From assembly GCA_900543795.1 (NCBI GenBank), contig UQSH01000040.1:1-16335 (forward strand): a stretch of DNA of 16,335 nucleotides. Direction: 5' to 3'. Both the position numbers and the translations under genes were made by a program. Below the pieces are notes generated by a model. The model saw only the letters and a list, made by a program, of their open reading frames with translations, searched no databases and was not told the origin of the DNA. The stretch is from an uncultured Oscillospiraceae bacterium. Its GTDB lineage: Bacteria; Bacillota; Clostridia; Oscillospirales; Acutalibacteraceae. Of the stretch, positions 1 through 7,895 are shown one piece after another. Numbering within the stretch: position 1 is the stretch's first letter; each line of letters begins with the position of its first letter.

Positions 1-1256
1 AAATTTTGATTGAAAATTCAGCGGAAAAGCCAACCGTTATGATAGGCAAGGACACTCGTGCTTCGGGCGATATGATAGAAGCGGCACTAACGGCAGGCTT
101 CTGCTCGGTGGGTGTAAATGTTTTATCTGTCGGTGTTGTTCCGACTCCCGCAGTTGCATATCTTGTCGGTAAATACAACTGTGCGGCAGGAGTAATGATT
201 TCCGCTTCGCATAATCCGTGCGAGTATAACGGCATTAAAATTTTTCAGTCAAACGGTTATAAGCTCCCCGATGAGCTTGAGGATGAGATTGAAAAAAGAG
301 TTCTTTCCTGCGAGGCACCCGCAAAGGTTAAAACCGGCGGGGAGGTGGGCACAAGAACATTTTGCAAAACCGCCGTTGCCGATTATATAGACCATATTGT
401 TTCGGTAACAGATGTTAGGTTTGACGGTCTTAATATCGCAATAGACACTGCAAACGGCTCCGCAAGCGTGTGTGCAAAGGAAATTTTCACCCGTCTCGGC
501 GCTAAATGTCATCTTTTGTCCGATACTCCAAACGGAGTTAATATAAATTTAAACTGCGGCTCAACGCATCCTCAGGAGCTAATGGAATTTGTTAAGGCAA
601 ACAAGCTGGATCTCGGCGTTGCGTTTGACGGCGATGCAGACAGAATGTTAGCGGTTGACGAAAACGGCAATTTAATAGACGGCGATAAAATTATCGCAAT
701 CTGCGCAATGCAGATGAAGCAGGAGGGTATTCTTGCGCAGAACACGGCGGTTGTTACCGTAATGAGCAATATGGGCTTTTTCAAGTTCTGCGAGGAAAAC
801 TCAATTAATTGCTCAAAAACTGCGGTTGGCGACAGATATGTTCTTGAAAGAATGCTCAAAAAGGGCTACAATATCGGCGGCGAACAGAGCGGACACGTTA
901 TTTTCCTTGATTACGCAACAACCGGCGACGGAGAATTAACCGCTGTTAAGCTTATTGAAACGGTTGTTAAAAGCGGTGCAACATTAAGCAGTCTTGCGGG
1001 AATAATGAATGTTTATCCGCAGGTGCTTATAAATGTTGAGGTAACTGCCGAGGGCAAGCAGAAATATAATAATGATGAATATATTATTTCCGCCGTTCAG
1101 GAGGCAGAAATGGAGCTTAACGGAAACGGAAGAGTTCTTGTGCGTGTTTCCGGAACGGAGCCGCTCGTTAGGGTTATGCTTGAAGGAAAGGATATTGATA
1201 TTATAACAAGGCTCGGTAATCAAATTGCCGATGTTGTAAGAGAAAGATTAAGCTAA
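1..1256 (+). CDS. glmM: Phosphoglucosamine mutase GlmM, 5' end cut by the window edge
   Basis: GlmM interconverts glucosamine-6-phosphate and glucosamine-1-phosphate in the cytoplasm, feeding UDP-GlcNAc and peptidoglycan synthesis. The frame is open to the left edge (codons from position 3), and the first residues, a VMIGKDTR motif, match the family about 35-40 residues in, so roughly 30-35 residues are missing. The TTG at 6 is internal, not a start. Counting from that TTG, the phosphoserine loop ISASHNP is at residues 65-71 (S68 is the phosphorylated serine), the Mg-binding DGDADR at 208-213, the sugar-binding GGEQSGH at 291-297 and the phosphate-binding RVSGTEP at 380-386. All are intact. 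ISASHNP together with GGEQSGH favours GlmM over phosphomannomutase. The TAA stop abuts the next ATG with no gap, which suggests co-transcription. Confidence 0.95.
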   Translation, partial: ILIENSAEKPTVMIGKDTRASGDMIEAALTAGFCSVGVNVLSVGVVPTPAVAYLVGKYNCAAGVMISASHNPCEYNGIKIFQSNGYKLPDELEDEIEKRVLSCEAPAKVKTGGEVGTRTFCKTAVADYIDHIVSVTDVRFDGLNIAIDTANGSASVCAKEIFTRLGAKCHLLSDTPNGVNINLNCGSTHPQELMEFVKANKLDLGVAFDGDADRMLAVDENGNLIDGDKIIAICAMQMKQEGILAQNTAVVTVMSNMGFFKFCEENSINCSKTAVGDRYVLERMLKKGYNIGGEQSGHVIFLDYATTGDGELTAVKLIETVVKSGATLSSLAGIMNVYPQVLINVEVTAEGKQKYNNDEYIISAVQEAEMELNGNGRVLVRVSGTEPLVRVMLEGKDIDIITRLGNQIADVVRERLS

Positions 1257-2126
1257 ATGAGATACACAACCGATTGGAAGGACTATGAATTAATTGACTG
1301 TTCAAGCGGAGAAAAGCTTGAAAGATGGGGAAAGCAGGTGCTTGTTCGTCCCGATCCGCAGGTTATTTGGAAAAGCAAAAGGGCTGATAAGCTTTGGTTT
1401 TCTCCCAATGCACGCTATCAGCGTTCAAGCAGCGGAGGGGGAGAATGGCAGGCGTTTTCGCATCTTCCTGCATCGTGGCAGATTAAATATAAGGATTTAA
1501 CCTTTAATGTTAAAACAATGGGCTTTAAGCATACGGGGCTTTTTCCCGAGCAGGCGGTCAATTGGGATTTAACCCGTGAGGTTATAAGAAGCAGCGGCAG
1601 AAATGATGTTCGTGTTTTAAATCTTTTTGCATACACGGGCGGTGCAACCGTTGCCTGTCTTAAAGAGGGCGCAAGCGTTGTTCATGTTGACGCCTCAAAG
1701 GGTATGACGATGTGGGCAAAGGAGAATGCGCAGGCGTCGGGTGTTGATGATAAGCCTGTAAGGTGGATTGTTGATGATTGTATAAAATTTGTTCAGCGAG
1801 AAATCAGGCGCGGCAATAAATATGATATTATCATACTTGATCCACCCTCCTACGGCAGAGGACCTAAGGGAGAAATATGGCGGCTTGAGGATTCTCTTTA
1901 TGATTTTGTGGAGCTAATCAGCAATGTCTTGTCGGACGAGCCGTTAATGGTGCTTCTTAATTCATACACAACGGGTCTTTCTGCCTCTGTTATGAAATAT
2001 ATTTTAGACGATATTATAGTTAAAGAAAAAGGCGGCAGCGTAACTGCTGATGAAATAGGGCTTCCCGTAACTGCTTCAAAGGGAATATTGCCCTGCGGTG
2101 CGTCTGCAATTTGGATGAATAAATGA
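1257..2126 (+). CDS. Class I SAM-dependent methyltransferase, RlmI/RlmK-like (probable rRNA methyltransferase)
   Basis: This 289-residue protein has a Rossmann-type methyltransferase core in its C-terminal two thirds. Motif I (VLNLFAYTGGATVA) is at about residues 120-133, the SAM-ribose acidic strand end (HVDAS) at 143-147 and the catalytic motif IV (DPPSYGRG) at 195-202. DPP followed by an aromatic is the signature of base-methylating enzymes of the RlmI/RlmKL group (COG1092). Unlike RlmI there is no obvious N-terminal PUA domain; residues 1-100 instead form a beta-rich segment. The expected substrate is 23S rRNA, but the position, and whether it modifies C5 of cytosine or N7 of guanine, cannot be told from the sequence. 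The start directly follows the glmM stop and the end overlaps ecfA1 by 4 nt (ATGA), so it belongs to the operon. Function at family level only. Confidence 0.85.
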   Translation: MRYTTDWKDYELIDCSSGEKLERWGKQVLVRPDPQVIWKSKRADKLWFSPNARYQRSSSGGGEWQAFSHLPASWQIKYKDLTFNVKTMGFKHTGLFPEQAVNWDLTREVIRSSGRNDVRVLNLFAYTGGATVACLKEGASVVHVDASKGMTMWAKENAQASGVDDKPVRWIVDDCIKFVQREIRRGNKYDIIILDPPSYGRGPKGEIWRLEDSLYDFVELISNVLSDEPLMVLLNSYTTGLSASVMKYILDDIIVKEKGGSVTADEIGLPVTASKGILPCGASAIWMNK

Positions 2127-2959
2127 GCTTAATTGAATTTCACAATGTTGACTTTTCTTACGGCGTTGAGGACGGAGAAGAGCGTGTTGATGTTGTTAAA
2201 AATCTTAATCTTAATATAGAAAAAGGCAGCTTCGTTGCAGTTCTCGGTCATAACGGCTCGGGAAAATCAACAATTGCAAAGCTGACCAACGGAATACTTT
2301 TTGCTCAGTCGGGAAGTGTTCTTGTTGACGGCAAAGAGATAAAGGACAACGAAAGCATTTACGATATAAGAAAAAAGGTTGGAATGGTTTTTCAAAATCC
2401 CGATAATCAAATTGTTGCTTCAATCGTTGAAGAGGATGTTGCCTTCGGTGTTGAAAATCTCGGGCTTCCTCCCGCAGAGTGCCGCAAAAGAGTTGATGAA
2501 GCGCTCAAAACGGTTGGAATGTATGAGCTTCGGGATAAGGCACCCCATAAGCTTTCGGGCGGCCAAAAGCAAAGAGTTGCCGTTGCAGGTATAATTGCTA
2601 TGAAGCCCGAATGTATCGTGCTTGATGAGCCGACTGCAATGCTTGATCCGAGCGGTCGCAGCGAGGTGCTTGAAACGATAAAAAAGCTAAATCGTAATGA
2701 GGGAATAACGATAGTTCTTATTACTCATTATATGGACGAAGCCGTTCAGGCAGACAGAGTCATAGTTGTTGATTCGGGCGAGATTAAAATAGATGACACA
2801 CCCGAAAGGGTTTTTGCCCATGTTGATGAAATTAAGGCATTTGGGCTTGATGTTCCTCAGGCAACGGAGCTTGTTCACAGGTGTAATCTTTCGCCTGAAA
2901 AAACTATTTTAAACACAGATGAATGTGTTGATTATATTAAATCTTTATTGGAGGGTTGA
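2123..2959 (+). CDS. ecfA1: Energy-coupling factor transporter ATPase EcfA1
   Basis: One of the two cytoplasmic ATPases of the energy-coupling factor (ECF) module, which drives uptake of vitamins or metal ions bound by separate S-components. In 278 residues it has Walker A GHNGSGKST at 42-50, a Q-loop at Q91 (QNPDNQ), the ABC signature LSGGQ at 144-148, Walker B IVLDEP at 165-170 and the H-loop at H202. The QNPDNQ motif and a C-terminal extension after residue 230 are typical of ECF/CbiO ATPases. It overlaps the methyltransferase stop by 4 nt and is followed directly by ecfA2 and ecfT, the usual order. EcfA1 rather than A2 is assigned from the QNPDNQ Q-loop and first position; the partner has QYPEYQ. 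Confidence 0.95.
   Translation: MSLIEFHNVDFSYGVEDGEERVDVVKNLNLNIEKGSFVAVLGHNGSGKSTIAKLTNGILFAQSGSVLVDGKEIKDNESIYDIRKKVGMVFQNPDNQIVASIVEEDVAFGVENLGLPPAECRKRVDEALKTVGMYELRDKAPHKLSGGQKQRVAVAGIIAMKPECIVLDEPTAMLDPSGRSEVLETIKKLNRNEGITIVLITHYMDEAVQADRVIVVDSGEIKIDDTPERVFAHVDEIKAFGLDVPQATELVHRCNLSPEKTILNTDECVDYIKSLLEG
2950..2955 (+). promoter_or_regulatory. Ribosome binding site deciding the TTG start of ecfA2
   Basis: GGAGGG lies inside the last codons of ecfA1. Its distance to TTG 2962 is 6 nt, against 0 nt to TTG 2956, which favours the downstream start. Confidence 0.7.
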
Positions 2960-2961
2960 AT

Positions 2962-3831
2962 TTGGCTGTTTTGGTTTGCGAAAACTTAAATTATCTTTAC
3001 AGCGTTGGAACGCCGTTTCAGGCAAGCGCTGTGAAGAATATTAATTTTTCTGCCGAAAACGGAGAAATTATCGGCATAATAGGGCACACCGGCAGCGGAA
3101 AGTCAACTCTTATTCAGCATTTTAACGGGCTTCTTGAACCTAATTCGGGAAGCGTTTATTTAAACGGAAACGATATTTGGAGCAAGGAAAACAGAAAGAA
3201 TATCAGGCAGGTGCGCTTTTCCGTCGGTCTTTGCTTTCAGTATCCCGAATACCAGATTTTTGAGGAAACGGTATTTAAAGAAATCGCATTCGGTCCGAAG
3301 CAGATGGGGCTTTCGGAGGATGAGATTAAAAAGCGTGTTTATGAAAGTATGGATTTTGTCGGAATTTCAAGAGCGCTTGAATCAAAATCTCCGTTTGACC
3401 TTTCGGGCGGTCAGAAAAGGCGTGTTGCAATTGCTTCAATAATTGCAATGGAGCCGCAGGTGCTTATTCTTGATGAGCCGTGCGCAGGTCTTGACCCGAA
3501 GGGCAGAGAAATTATTCTGAATTTGATAAAGGAATATCAAAACAAAATGGGAAACACGGTTTTGTTTGTTTCTCATTCAATGGAGGATGTTGCAAGGCTT
3601 TGCAGCAGGGTGCTTGTTCTCAACAAGGGCGAGGTTGCTATGTGCGATACTGTGCCGAGGGTTTATTCCCGTGCGCAGGAGCTTCGTGAAATGGGGCTTA
3701 ATGTTCCGCAGATAACCGATATTTTTTTGAAATTAAAGCAAAGCGGAATCAATTGCTCAACCGAAATTTTTACTGTTGAGCAGGGCGCTTCGGAGCTGAA
3801 AAGGCTCCTTGCGGAAAGGGGTGCCGTATGA
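2962..3831 (+). CDS. ecfA2: Energy-coupling factor transporter ATPase EcfA2
   Basis: Second ATPase of the ECF module, pairing with EcfA1 under EcfT. Numbered from the TTG at 2962 (289 residues), Walker A GHTGSGKST is at 41-49, the Q-loop motif QYPEYQ near 93-98, LSGGQ at 147-151, Walker B ILDEP at 169-173 and the H-loop His at 205. No ATG is available near the 5' end. Two in-frame TTG codons lie at 2956 and 2962. The GGAGGG ribosome site at 2950-2955 touches the first but is 6 nt from the second, so 2962 is the better start and the ecfA1 stop (2957-2959) then lies just upstream. Annotation software may choose 2956, giving two extra residues. The 3' end overlaps ecfT by 4 nt. Confidence 0.93.
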   Translation: MAVLVCENLNYLYSVGTPFQASAVKNINFSAENGEIIGIIGHTGSGKSTLIQHFNGLLEPNSGSVYLNGNDIWSKENRKNIRQVRFSVGLCFQYPEYQIFEETVFKEIAFGPKQMGLSEDEIKKRVYESMDFVGISRALESKSPFDLSGGQKRRVAIASIIAMEPQVLILDEPCAGLDPKGREIILNLIKEYQNKMGNTVLFVSHSMEDVARLCSRVLVLNKGEVAMCDTVPRVYSRAQELREMGLNVPQITDIFLKLKQSGINCSTEIFTVEQGASELKRLLAERGAV

Positions 3832-4643
3832 TAAACGATATAACGATCGGCCAGTATTTCCCCGGAAATTCCGTAATTCACAAAATGGATGCAAGAATGA
3901 AAATATCTTTAACGATGATTATTATTGTTGCTCTTTTTGTGTGCAAAAACTTTATTTCGCTCCTTGCGGTAACGCTTGCAGTTGCTGCAATAATTGCCGT
4001 AAGCAAAATATCCTTTAAAACAATCTTTAAAAGTGTAAAGCCGCTCGGCATAGTAATTATTATTACCTCGCTTTTTAATCTTTTTTACGGCAAGGGCGAG
4101 CCTCTTATAACTCTTTTCGGCAGGTTCGCAATAACAAAGGCGGGAATTTACACGGCAATATTTATGTCTGTAAGAATTATTTTGCTTGTTGTTGCAGGCT
4201 CAATGCTAACCTATACAACAACACCAGCCGAATTAACAGATGCTATTGAAAGACTTTTTAAGCCTTTAAAGATATTTAAAATAGATGTTCATTCAATTGC
4301 AATGACGATGACAATTGCGTTAAGATTTATCCCAACTCTTATTGAGGAAATTGATAAAATTATGAACGCTCAAAAATCAAGAGGAGCAGATATGGAATCG
4401 GGCAGTATTATACGCAGAGTGAAAGCCCTTATTCCTATTTTAATTCCGCTTTTTATATCCTCATTCAGAAGAGCAAATGAGCTTGCTTATGCAATGGATT
4501 GCCGATGCTACCGAGGCGGAGAGGGAAGAACAAAAATGAAGCAGGTTAAGCTTTCGGCAAGAGATTACGCCTCTGCCTGCATAGTTGTTCTTTTGTTTGC
4601 TCTTATCATATTTTTAAACACTCTGCAAGCGGCGGTTATATGA
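3828..4643 (+). CDS. ecfT: Energy-coupling factor transporter transmembrane protein EcfT
   Basis: Membrane scaffold of the ECF transporter; it couples ATP hydrolysis by EcfA1/A2 to the substrate-binding S-component. The 271-residue protein shows hydrophobic helices at about 28-58 (likely two), 72-86, 106-127, 198-212 and 249-267. Between them is a cytoplasmic helical region carrying the two coupling motifs of the family, AQKSRGAD at 181-188 and AMDCRCYRG at 222-230, whose arginines dock in the grooves of the ATPases. The usual ARG tripeptides read SRG and YRG here, a common variation. ATG overlaps the ecfA2 stop by 4 nt and an AAAGGGG site lies upstream. No S-component gene follows; truA does, as in many Firmicutes. 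That fits a shared (group II) ECF module. Confidence 0.93.
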   Translation: MINDITIGQYFPGNSVIHKMDARMKISLTMIIIVALFVCKNFISLLAVTLAVAAIIAVSKISFKTIFKSVKPLGIVIIITSLFNLFYGKGEPLITLFGRFAITKAGIYTAIFMSVRIILLVVAGSMLTYTTTPAELTDAIERLFKPLKIFKIDVHSIAMTMTIALRFIPTLIEEIDKIMNAQKSRGADMESGSIIRRVKALIPILIPLFISSFRRANELAYAMDCRCYRGGEGRTKMKQVKLSARDYASACIVVLLFALIIFLNTLQAAVI

Positions 4644-5374
4644 ATAATTTATTGATAACAATCAGCTATGACGGCTCCTCGTATCACGGCTGGCAGGTGC
4701 AGAAAAATGCCGTTACCGTTCAGGAGGTTGTTCAAAGGGCTGTTGAAAGGGTTTTCTGCGAAAGCGTTGATATTAAGGGATGCAGCAGAACAGACAGCGG
4801 CGTTCATGCAAATAAATATTGCTTTTCGTTTAAAACCTCAAAAGATATAGATAATGAAAAGGTTGTTCTTGCGCTGAATACATATTTGCCAAAGAATATA
4901 GCAGCATTAAGCTGCGAAAGAGTAGGTATGGAGTTTCACGCACGGTATAATGTTAAGTCAAAGCAGTATATATATAAATTGTATAACTGCAAAATAAGAA
5001 ATCCGTTTTATGAAAAATATGCCTTTCATTACCGTTATCCGATTGATGCCGATTATTTAAACAAAGAAGCGCAGGCATTTGTCGGCACCTATGATTATTC
5101 GGCATTTTGCAGTGCACACAGCGGTGTTGAGGATACAATCAGAACAGTTAATGCCTTCAGCGTTGAAAGAGACGGAGATTTTGTTTATTTTAAGGTTGAG
5201 GCAGACGGATTTCTTTATAATATGGTGCGTATAATGGTGGGAACTCTTCTTTTTGTCAGCGAGGGAAAAATAAAAAGCGGAGAGCTTTCCGAAATAATCG
5301 AAAGCAAAAACAGAAAAAGAGCAGGCAAAACAGCACCTGCACAGGGCCTTTATCTTAATGAAATTTATTATTGA
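4640..5374 (+). CDS. truA: tRNA pseudouridine(38-40) synthase TruA
   Basis: TruA isomerises uridines 38-40 in the anticodon stem-loop of tRNAs. The 244-residue length is normal. The catalytic aspartate D52 sits in RTDSGVHA (50-57), preceded by an early ISYDGSSYHGWQVQ strand and followed by an FHARYN motif and a late DGFLYNMVRIMVGTL motif. The C-terminus QGLYLNEIYY is characteristic of the family. ATG overlaps the ecfT stop by 4 nt, and the RBS is weak, which suggests translational coupling. The ecfT-truA adjacency is conserved in Firmicutes. Confidence 0.96.
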   Translation: MNNLLITISYDGSSYHGWQVQKNAVTVQEVVQRAVERVFCESVDIKGCSRTDSGVHANKYCFSFKTSKDIDNEKVVLALNTYLPKNIAALSCERVGMEFHARYNVKSKQYIYKLYNCKIRNPFYEKYAFHYRYPIDADYLNKEAQAFVGTYDYSAFCSAHSGVEDTIRTVNAFSVERDGDFVYFKVEADGFLYNMVRIMVGTLLFVSEGKIKSGELSEIIESKNRKRAGKTAPAQGLYLNEIYY

Positions 5375-5382
5375 GGAGAAAT

Positions 5383-6543
5383 ATGTCAACAAATCAGCGT
5401 GAAAACGAAAGAATGGAGCGCAAGCTTGCAAAGAAGCGCAAAAGGCAAAAAATAGCATGGATTGCTATTATCCTTGTTATTATAGCACTTCTCGTTATGA
5501 AGCTTTGCGAAATTGATTTTTCATCAATAGGGGATAAAAGCGATTCTCCCGTTTCCGTAACGGGAGAGGAGACTTTTCCGTTTGAGCTTGAATCGGGAGA
5601 GGATTTCGGCTTCGGTGTTTTTTCCGATAATATTTATGCTTTAAATGCCGATGCGTTTACCGTTATCGGCGAGGCAGACGGCAGGGAGCTGCTTTCTGTT
5701 GAACACGGCTACGCTAATCCTATTGTTGAAACGTCAGGCAGCTATTGCGTGCTTTACGATCAAGGCACGGGCGCTTATATGCTTTGCAGTAAGAAAAATC
5801 AAATATACGAAAATAAATCTGATAATTCAATATTGTGTGCAGATGTTTCGGATTCCGGCAGTGTGCTTCTCTGCACAACCTCCGATACCGCCCGTTGCGT
5901 TATTAAGCTTTATAATAAATCGCTTGATGAAAAATTCTCCTATGATATTGCAGACGGCTTTGTAACCTGTGTTGCGGTTGACGGTCGGGGAAGCAGAATA
6001 GCCTTTGCTGTTGTCAGCTCGGAAAATGCAAGGTTTAAAACAACTGTTTACACAATGAACACAGATGATGACGCTCCGAGAGCACAGTTCGTTTATAATT
6101 CGTCTGTTCTCGATTTAGAGTTTAAATCAACAGATTTATATATTGTGGGAACAGATTTTGTCAGCACTGTTTCTTCTCTGAAAAACGAAACAAAGGTTTT
6201 TGAGGAGGAAAGTGTTTCAACCGTTTCCCATTCCTTTAACCCATCGGGAAGCCTCGTTTATGCCTATACCGATTATGATGGCGCAGCTGAAACCTCGTTG
6301 GTTTGTGTCAAGCCGTCGGGAAATGTAACGGAGATAACTGTGGTAAGCGGCAGGGTTAAGGATATAACCGCCTCTTCTTCAAGATTGTCCGCTTTAACAG
6401 ACAACGGCATTATATCTTATAAAATTTCTTCCGGCGAGCAGCTGCAGGCTTTTGAGGTTGACGATTCCTACACCTCAATTCAGCAAATGTCTTCAAAGAT
6501 ATTTGCAAAGCACGGAACAAAAGTTGAACTTATACAGGAGTAG
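5383..6543 (+). CDS. DUF5711-like membrane-anchored beta-rich protein
   Basis: Function unknown. From ATG 5383 the protein has 386 residues: a strongly basic cytoplasmic N-terminus (KLAKKRKRQK, about 14-23), one transmembrane helix at about 24-41, then about 340 residues of repeated short beta-strands with SG/DG turns (SDSGSVLLC, DGRGSRIAF, NPSGSLVYAY), suggesting an extracytoplasmic beta-propeller-like domain. The layout agrees with the DUF5711 family as I remember it; this is recognition from pattern, not a search. The start at 5383 is chosen over an upstream in-frame TTG at 5371 because AGGAG (5374-5378) lies 4 nt before it. It sits between truA (8-nt gap) and a CvpA-family gene (5-nt gap), so it is part of the operon and may work at the envelope. 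Confidence 0.75.
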   Translation: MSTNQRENERMERKLAKKRKRQKIAWIAIILVIIALLVMKLCEIDFSSIGDKSDSPVSVTGEETFPFELESGEDFGFGVFSDNIYALNADAFTVIGEADGRELLSVEHGYANPIVETSGSYCVLYDQGTGAYMLCSKKNQIYENKSDNSILCADVSDSGSVLLCTTSDTARCVIKLYNKSLDEKFSYDIADGFVTCVAVDGRGSRIAFAVVSSENARFKTTVYTMNTDDDAPRAQFVYNSSVLDLEFKSTDLYIVGTDFVSTVSSLKNETKVFEEESVSTVSHSFNPSGSLVYAYTDYDGAAETSLVCVKPSGNVTEITVVSGRVKDITASSSRLSALTDNGIISYKISSGEQLQAFEVDDSYTSIQQMSSKIFAKHGTKVELIQE

Positions 6544-6548
6544 ATGTT

Positions 6549-7229
6549 TTGAACATACTTGATTTGATTTTAATTTTTATCATTGCGGCAACTGTTGCGG
6601 CAAGCTATTCAAGAGGCTTCGTTCTTTCTCTTGTTTCGCTTGTGCGCTATGCGGTCGGTATGCCTGTTGCTTTTTTCGTTGCAGATAGGTATAATATGGT
6701 AATATATTCACGCTTCGTTCGTGATGAAGCGGTTTCCCGTGTTTCGCAGGCGATTCAATCCTCTGCGGATATAAACGGCTTTGCTTCCTCCGTTCGTGAG
6801 GCGGTGGATAGCCTGCCCTTCGGTATGTCGGGTATAGTTGATTTGTCATTTTTGGATAATATCAGCTCGGCTAATATAACCGAAGGTGTTGTAAACAACA
6901 TCGTTGAGCCGGTTGCCTGCGTTATAATAAAAATTGCTTTATTTATTTTAACGATGGTGGCTTTCAGTCTTTTGGCTTGGATTATCTCAAGGCTGATAAA
7001 AGGGCTTGAAAAAATTAAAAATATACCGTTTAAAAAAACAAATAAGCTTTTAGGCGCAGTATTCGGAGCCGTAAAAGCCGTTTTGGTATTAGCCGTTTTG
7101 TGTGCTGTTCTCGTTTTTGTTAAGGATTATATTTTCGCTTCGTCGCAGAATGAATTTGTTAATCAGGTTAATTCAAGCACGATAGTTGAATTTGTAAATA
7201 AAATTAATCCCCTTGCGGATTTGTTGTAG
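6549..7229 (+). CDS. CvpA-family integral membrane protein
   Basis: 226 residues with hydrophobic segments at about 3-19, 26-45, 122-150 and 168-190, and an early SRGFVLSLVSL stretch plus a late NKLLGAVFGAVKAVLVLAVLCAVL helix, both typical of the CvpA/colicin V production family. A soluble loop of about 75 residues (48-122) separates the second and third segments. The family is linked to envelope stress and biofilm-related traits in other bacteria, but its molecular role is unknown. The start is TTG 6549, with an AGGAG site at 6536-6540 inside the end of the upstream gene, 8 nt away. No better ATG exists nearby. Gap to the next gene is 9 nt. Confidence 0.82.
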   Translation: MNILDLILIFIIAATVAASYSRGFVLSLVSLVRYAVGMPVAFFVADRYNMVIYSRFVRDEAVSRVSQAIQSSADINGFASSVREAVDSLPFGMSGIVDLSFLDNISSANITEGVVNNIVEPVACVIIKIALFILTMVAFSLLAWIISRLIKGLEKIKNIPFKKTNKLLGAVFGAVKAVLVLAVLCAVLVFVKDYIFASSQNEFVNQVNSSTIVEFVNKINPLADLL

Positions 7230-7238
7230 GAGGAAGGT

Positions 7239-7865
7239 ATGAGCGAATTTAATAATAATATGAAGGATTTATTTAAAGGCTGTTTAACAATTCCGAATCT
7301 TCTTTCGGTTATAAGGATTCTCCTTATTCCTGTTTTTGCGGTTTTGTTCTTAAAGGATTATGTTATAGCTGCTGTTATTGTAATTATTTTTGCAGAGCTT
7401 ACCGATTTGTTTGACGGAAAAATCGCAAGAAAATTCAATCAGGTATCAGCACTCGGAAAGCTTCTTGATCCTATTGCAGATAAGCTTTCGCAGATGGCAA
7501 TAGTTATTGTTCTTATCGTCAAATATTGGGATAATGCTATTAAATATCTGTTTATGTTTTTCATATTAAAGGAAATATTAATGATTATAGGCGGCGCAAT
7601 TCTTCTTTCAAAGGGGCTTCGTCCCGTTGCCGCAGAAATTTGGGGAAAGGTTGCAACAACGGTTTTCTGCATTGTTATGATATTCATTCTTGCTTTCGGC
7701 AAGGGCGGAGCGCTTTGCGGAGTAACGGGATTTACTCTCCCCGATGCAGTAACATGGGTGCTTGTAGCAATTTCCGCAATATGCACCTTTGCCTCGCTTC
7801 TCGGCTATGCTCCGGGCTTTATCAAACAGCTTAAAGAGAAAAAAGCCCAAGGCGAAAAAGAATAA
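7239..7865 (+). CDS. pgsA: CDP-diacylglycerol--glycerol-3-phosphate 3-phosphatidyltransferase (PgsA type)
   Basis: Membrane enzyme that makes phosphatidylglycerol phosphate from CDP-diacylglycerol and glycerol-3-phosphate, the committed step to phosphatidylglycerol. The 208-residue protein carries the complete CDP-alcohol phosphatidyltransferase motif D56-x2-DG-x2-AR-x8-G-x3-D-x3-D81, with D56, D59, D77 and D81 all present. NLLSVIRILLIPVF (20-33) forms the first membrane helix, a PgsA-like feature, and there are about five to six hydrophobic segments. A lysine-rich tail follows residue 195. A strong AGGAGG site at 7228-7233 precedes ATG 7239 by 5 nt. Cardiolipin or other CDP-alcohol transferases share the motif, so the exact acceptor is inferred from length and the N-terminal motif. 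Confidence 0.88.
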   Translation: MSEFNNNMKDLFKGCLTIPNLLSVIRILLIPVFAVLFLKDYVIAAVIVIIFAELTDLFDGKIARKFNQVSALGKLLDPIADKLSQMAIVIVLIVKYWDNAIKYLFMFFILKEILMIIGGAILLSKGLRPVAAEIWGKVATTVFCIVMIFILAFGKGGALCGVTGFTLPDAVTWVLVAISAICTFASLLGYAPGFIKQLKEKKAQGEKE

Positions 7866-7876
7866 CTACATAGTTT

Positions 7877-7882
7877 AAGGAG
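7877..7882 (+). promoter_or_regulatory. Distant ribosome binding site of the clpE-like gene
   Basis: AAGGAG lies 13 nt before ATG 7896, beyond the usual 5-9 nt. Upstream codons in the same frame contain no ATG, GTG or TTG, so the start cannot be moved closer. Confidence 0.5.
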
Positions 7883-7895
7883 AAAATACTATTTA

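Noticed and set aside
2956..2961. TTG at 2956 as the start of ecfA2
   Set aside because: The GGAGGG site is directly adjacent, leaving no spacer; TTG 2962 has a workable 6-nt spacing.
5057..5458. 133-codon minus-strand open frame across the end of truA
   Set aside because: It runs antisense to truA and the start of the DUF5711-like gene, is cysteine- and phenylalanine-rich without family motifs, and has no ribosome site; a shadow frame.
7439..7786. 115-codon minus-strand open frame inside pgsA
   Set aside because: Antisense to a complete CDP-alcohol transferase motif; no start signal or recognisable domain.
7866..7895. CtsR or CIRCE operator before the Clp gene
   Set aside because: No GGTCAAA-type heptad pair and no CIRCE inverted repeat in the 30-nt gap.
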